Made by a program: the position numbers and the translations under genes. Source: Phallusia mammillata (taxonomy: Eukaryota > Chordata > Ascidiacea > Phlebobranchia > Ascidiidae). Taken from it: a stretch of DNA of 64,000 nucleotides. Under the pieces are notes generated by a model, which ran no database searches, was not told the DNA's origin, and saw only the letters and a program-made list of their open reading frames with translations. The DNA lies in assembly GCA_003260075.1 (NCBI GenBank), contig QLIY01000075.1:186001-250000 (forward strand), in the 5' to 3' direction. Below are positions 60,389-64,000 of the stretch, one piece after another (position 1 is the stretch's first letter; the number at the start of each line of letters is the position of its first letter).

Positions 60389-61351
60389 CATGACTCACGT
60401 CGACAAATTGGAATAGCGGAGGAAAATTGTCCATTTGATGCGCATTCTGAAAGAATCTGCCCATCCAATGAGTAATCTCCGGGACATCCAAATGCGATGG
60501 ATTCTCCCACTGCCCAGACCGCTTTGCCAACAGGCAACGTAATCAAATTGTCTCCAGTTGGACGCTGACAAACTGTGGTTTCCACAGGTATTGATGGTAT
60601 GAACGTTGGCATGGCTGCAAAAGTGAAATTGGTTTTGACTTAACAAAATTTGGAGAAGGCTGTTCAAAAGCGTTTTCGGCAAAGACTTTTGAAAATTTCG
60701 GGATGGTTGCTCAGGTTTAAAGATGTTTTCACCCAAACCTGAGAGTTAGAAAATGTCCTAAAAAACTTCAAATAAAACAGTTCATTGTGTTTAATGTTGA
60801 ATTTACAAATTTTGAACCTTGTAAAATATTATTTGACTTTTAAAACTTATAAACTTATAAGCCGCCTCCGTTTTGAGATTTATATAAGCCGCTTCCGCAC
60901 CAAAACCACTTATCTTGTGGCGATCACCTATCGATCGATAATGTTGTCGGCCTCGTCAGGGTTTGAAATGTTTGAAAGCAAAAGTTCTCACAGAATTGTA
61001 ATGTTTTTCTATCCGTTCACTGTTTGTAAATCGTGTTATATTATATACATTGTCAAAAGTTCTTTAACGTTTCAGCGTTTATGTCGCCAGAAAGCGCCAT
61101 TAACTTGTCAAAAAAGTTGTTTTTAATATAAACAAAAGTTTGACGGAGCCTCGTCCTAGGGCGCAATTTATAAGGTTTGCAGAAACGATGTCCCCTTCAT
61201 GTAACCTACGTCGCCTTCGTGCACTTAACATTGCCGCTGGCCAGGTTATGCTTTTTCGCAGGACATGCCGCACACACCCGCGTCCCTGCACTTAAACCAG
61301 TGGTTCTTAACCGGGGTTCGACCGAACCCCAGGGGTTCCGCAACGCCTAAT

Positions 61352-61426
<75 letters not shown>

Positions 61427-63237
61427 GCGTGTATAGATGCTAAAAACGGCAATTTGCATTTGCTCAATATCAAAACACTGGAAGGTTAAACTTAGGCAGG
61501 GGTGTTTGAAACTGCTGCACTAAACAGTTTTTGTGGTACTAAAAAGAGTATTACCAGCCTAATAAGGGGGGGGGGTTGTGTCAATCTTTTTGTACGCCTA
61601 TTGTGTGCAAACAATGCCAACAAAACAGGTACCGAAAGCATCACAACATAGACTATGACATCATAAACACTTAAGCCTGATCTCCACGCTGTGTAGCTGA
61701 TTCTGTGCACCGAGCTAGAAATTAATCTGGGGTTTTGGGCGCTATTAGATAGTAAATACATGATATAAACCAAGTATTTTAAAACAAAAATAAGCAGGTA
61801 AATGGCGGCTGTTGGTGAAATAAGAATCTGCGATGCTGCCGTCCTAGCAAAATGTTTGTGCACCCCTGCACTAAGGTTTTATTTCCTTTTTTGACGTAAC
61901 AAAGAGCATTGTTCGCGTGGTTCGTAAGCAGAAAAACAACGAAAATTTGTTGGCAGCAAAAACTTATTACTTCATCTTTTTCATGATTGTGTACAGATGC
62001 TAAAAATACAATGCTTTGTTTTGGTAAAAACTAAAAATTGCCGGAATTAAAGCAATCATGAAACAAGTTGCTTGTATTATTATGTCAGAATTGAACAAAA
62101 TTACAAACAGTAACTGTTGCCACTACGTTTGAACAAAAACTAATTATGACTCTACCAAACAAAATAGGTTAAATACCTAGGATGTAACTTTGGGGTTCGA
62201 CCAAAGGCTGAAGAATATCGCTGGGGTTCGGCCGTTATAAAAAGGTTAAGAACCACTGACTTAAACGAACCTTTCTCAATTATAATTATGTGCTTTGCTT
62301 CTATGATATTAAATTTGCACCTACAATGTGCAAAACTGACGGGTAATGTGCAACATGTTAACCAATGCGCTTCCGTTCTGCGAAATCATAACACCCCGTA
62401 ATTTTAAGTCATCATGTTACCACCATACATTCGTGTTTCTTTTCTTATGGAAAAACAAAGTTCTGCGCGGGTATGTTTTATTGTAATGCGTCTCTTGTGT
62501 TTCTTTGTACTTACCAATACATCGCCGTAACGAAAAGGACACAAAATATCCGGGATTGCAAATACAGGCTGGTAGTTTGTAAACTGCACACGCAGAGTTT
62601 GCAGGACACGGCTGCTGTGTAGCGCACTGAGTCGGAGTTGCATCTGTAAGCAGGCTTCGGGCTAAAACGAAAAGCATACTGTTTAACGTTATTGCATTTT
62701 AAATGGAACAAATACCAAAGAAAGAGAAACATTTTAAATCTCGTTTATCTATCGGTGCTGTTGGTCTTACGATGTTGTACTTGAGATATATTCCTTTTAA
62801 ATCTTATAAATTATAGATTTTTTATATTATAATATGAGATGTAAAGCACTGAATTTGCGGATTTACTGCGATCCCACCGCCAGAATGTGACATCATATTG
62901 TCCACTAAAGTTAACTTGCATGACTTTCAAAGTAAGGTTTTGTGTACGACACATCTAATTCACCAATACTTACCTACGCACCCATCCGTCTGGTGCCTGA
63001 AGTAACCAGCGTTGCAGGCGCAATAATTTGTTCCCCCATATGTCACACATCTGCTGTTATCTGCACATGCGTTTACGGGGCAGTAAACCGCCACGCCTAC
63101 TCCTGGTGCTGAATTGAATACATTTGTTACAACCCTCCTGTTTACAATCCTGATTACTAACAATACTTACCTTGTAACTGTGCTTTAGTCAGCAAGATGA
63201 AACTTGCCAATGTCAAAACACCTAACAAGCAATTCAT
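60388..63237 (-). CDS. Secreted EGF-EGF-CCP (sushi) protein
   Basis: Exons in coding order: 63237-63171 (signal peptide MNCLLGVLTLASFILLTKAQ), 63108-62974, 62661-62515, 60614-60388. All introns are phase 1, the usual phase for shuffled extracellular modules. Exon 2 is an EGF-like module (CPVNACADNSRCV, YCACNAGYF, GC). Exon 3 is a second (CATQQPCPANSAC, CICNPGYF, C). Exon 4 is a CCP/sushi module with four cysteines (TTVCQRPTG, FGCPGDYS, SECASNGQF, PICR). The frame ends TGA 60390-60388, overlapping an AATAAA. A GTGAGT at 60398-60393, also phase 1, would allow splicing on, but no further exon was seen. About 190 residues. Such proteins act outside the cell in adhesion or complement-like binding; the partner is unknown. 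Confidence 0.82.
61352..61423 (+). repeat. 72-base poly-G run
   Basis: Uninterrupted G inside the hAT element. Confidence 0.95.
61497..61868. mobile_element. Nested hAT-like element, TIR CAGGGGTG
   Basis: Left CAGGGGTGTTTGAAACTGCTGCAC, right TTTGTGCACCCCTG. Flanks AACTTAGG / CACTAAGG match at 6 of 8. Contains G 61566-61575. Confidence 0.65.
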
Positions 63238-64000
63238 TTTACCAATGCTAATATGTCGACTTCTAAAGAACATACAATGTAATTGATTTTAAAACAGTTG
63301 GTATATGCGTTAGCGTCGGGCATCCATATGTACCACGTACTTTTGACAAAATGTTGATTTTCTACATAAGCTAGGTCTGAAGCGGTTTGTAATTTCTCTG
63401 CGCTTGTAATACATGAGCCCATACAAAGACATTGCATATACAAATCATTTCTCTTATGGCACCACCTTTTTTCTTCCCTGAGCTTGTTTTTTTTTCTATT
63501 ATGTTTAAATAGTTTAAACTGATCTCAACTACTTTATCTTTTATCAATCTTATAATGTATTGTACATCGATCTTTTCCCACATACTGAAGTTATGTCACT
63601 GCGCGCGCCATTTAACTCGTTTGCTGCGATGGCGCGTAGTTCTCGGGGCTGCCCGAAGGCAGAACGCGAGGTTTAATCAGATTTCGTGTTTGTGATAGCA
63701 AGCCCCAAATCTGATTAACAACTCGACTCGCCTTCTGTTTGATAAACTCGTGATGCACTGTTTTCAAACCACACCTAGTGTAATTTTATATTTCGAGATT
63801 TTTAAGGCCATTGTGAAGCACTTTTGGTTGTACGTTTTTGCAAAGCAAGCAATATTTTTCGTTTGTTTTTTCTATCTTCCCAGTTTGTTATTCCTTCATG
63901 TGATTTCGAACGCACAGCAAAATAAAGTTTATAACTGTGTATCAGTTTTTGCATCACGTGTCACTTCGCTGAACGTTTGGCAGCATCTTTTCGGCGTCTT
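63238..64000. other. Upstream of the EGF-CCP gene, no feature recognised
   Basis: Should contain the promoter of the minus-strand gene, but no clear TATA or other core element could be singled out. A GC-richer patch lies at 63600-63680 (GCGCGCGCC, GATGGCGCG). Confidence 0.4.

Larger units (their letters stand above)
61298..62258. mobile_element. hAT element, TIR CAGTGGTTCTTAACC, perfect TSD, with nested insert
   Basis: Left CAGTGGTTCTTAACCGGGGTTCG, right GGTTAAGAACCACTG. TSD ACTTAAAC at 61290-61297 and 62259-62266. Interrupted by a 72-G run and a second hAT element; lies in the large intron between EGF 2 and CCP exons of the secreted protein gene. Confidence 0.9.

Noticed and set aside
2243..61575. 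G-quadruplex or regulatory role for the G runs
   Set aside because: Single-strand bias, flanking duplications and insertion into conserved exons point to assembly error.

Overview
This is eukaryotic, animal genomic DNA: AT-rich, with intron-split genes (GT/AG splice sites, introns mostly 0.1-3 kb) and dense transposon debris. The gene set (receptor-type tyrosine kinase, BIR-repeat IAP, two-domain galectins, EGF/CCP secreted protein) fits an invertebrate. I lean towards an ascidian tunicate from intron size, base composition and the strongly polymorphic sequence copies, but that is inference only.

Layout. 1-6.2 kb: 3' part of a tyrosine kinase gene on + (7 exons, complete kinase domain and tail), with a perfectly bounded hAT element and a tRNA-derived SINE in its introns. 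6.2-8.6 kb: intergenic, with a decayed coding-like stretch. 8.6-20.1 kb: an 18-exon + strand IAP-like gene with three BIR domains; all exon phases join without a break, and no RING is seen. It spans a 919-base N gap inside a hAT element. 20-24.9 kb: BEL/Pao and hAT debris. 24.9-58.4 kb: a galectin cluster. Gene A (-), a fused pseudogene of A, an orphan last exon (+), gene B (+), gene C (-), a broken last exon (+), gene D (-) and a truncated gene E (-). All full copies share seven exons of near-identical length (12/80/172/174/77/172/about 144) encoding two galectin domains. 52.8-59.6 kb: hAT MITEs, and a Ty3/gypsy integrase fragment present twice. 60.4-63.2 kb: a - strand gene for a small secreted EGF-EGF-CCP protein. 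The last 0.8 kb shows nothing recognisable.

Repeats. At least seven hAT-type families are bounded by 8-bp target-site duplications, five of them perfect. Paralogous copies of the same DNA supply empty sites that date some insertions after the galectin duplications.

Assembly quality matters here. About 39 runs of 9 or more G occur on the + strand and no comparable C run was seen. Most are followed by a near-identical copy of the sequence just before them. This looks like failed contig joins with poly-G read tails, not biology. Several of these runs sit inside otherwise intact galectin exons and make them look broken.
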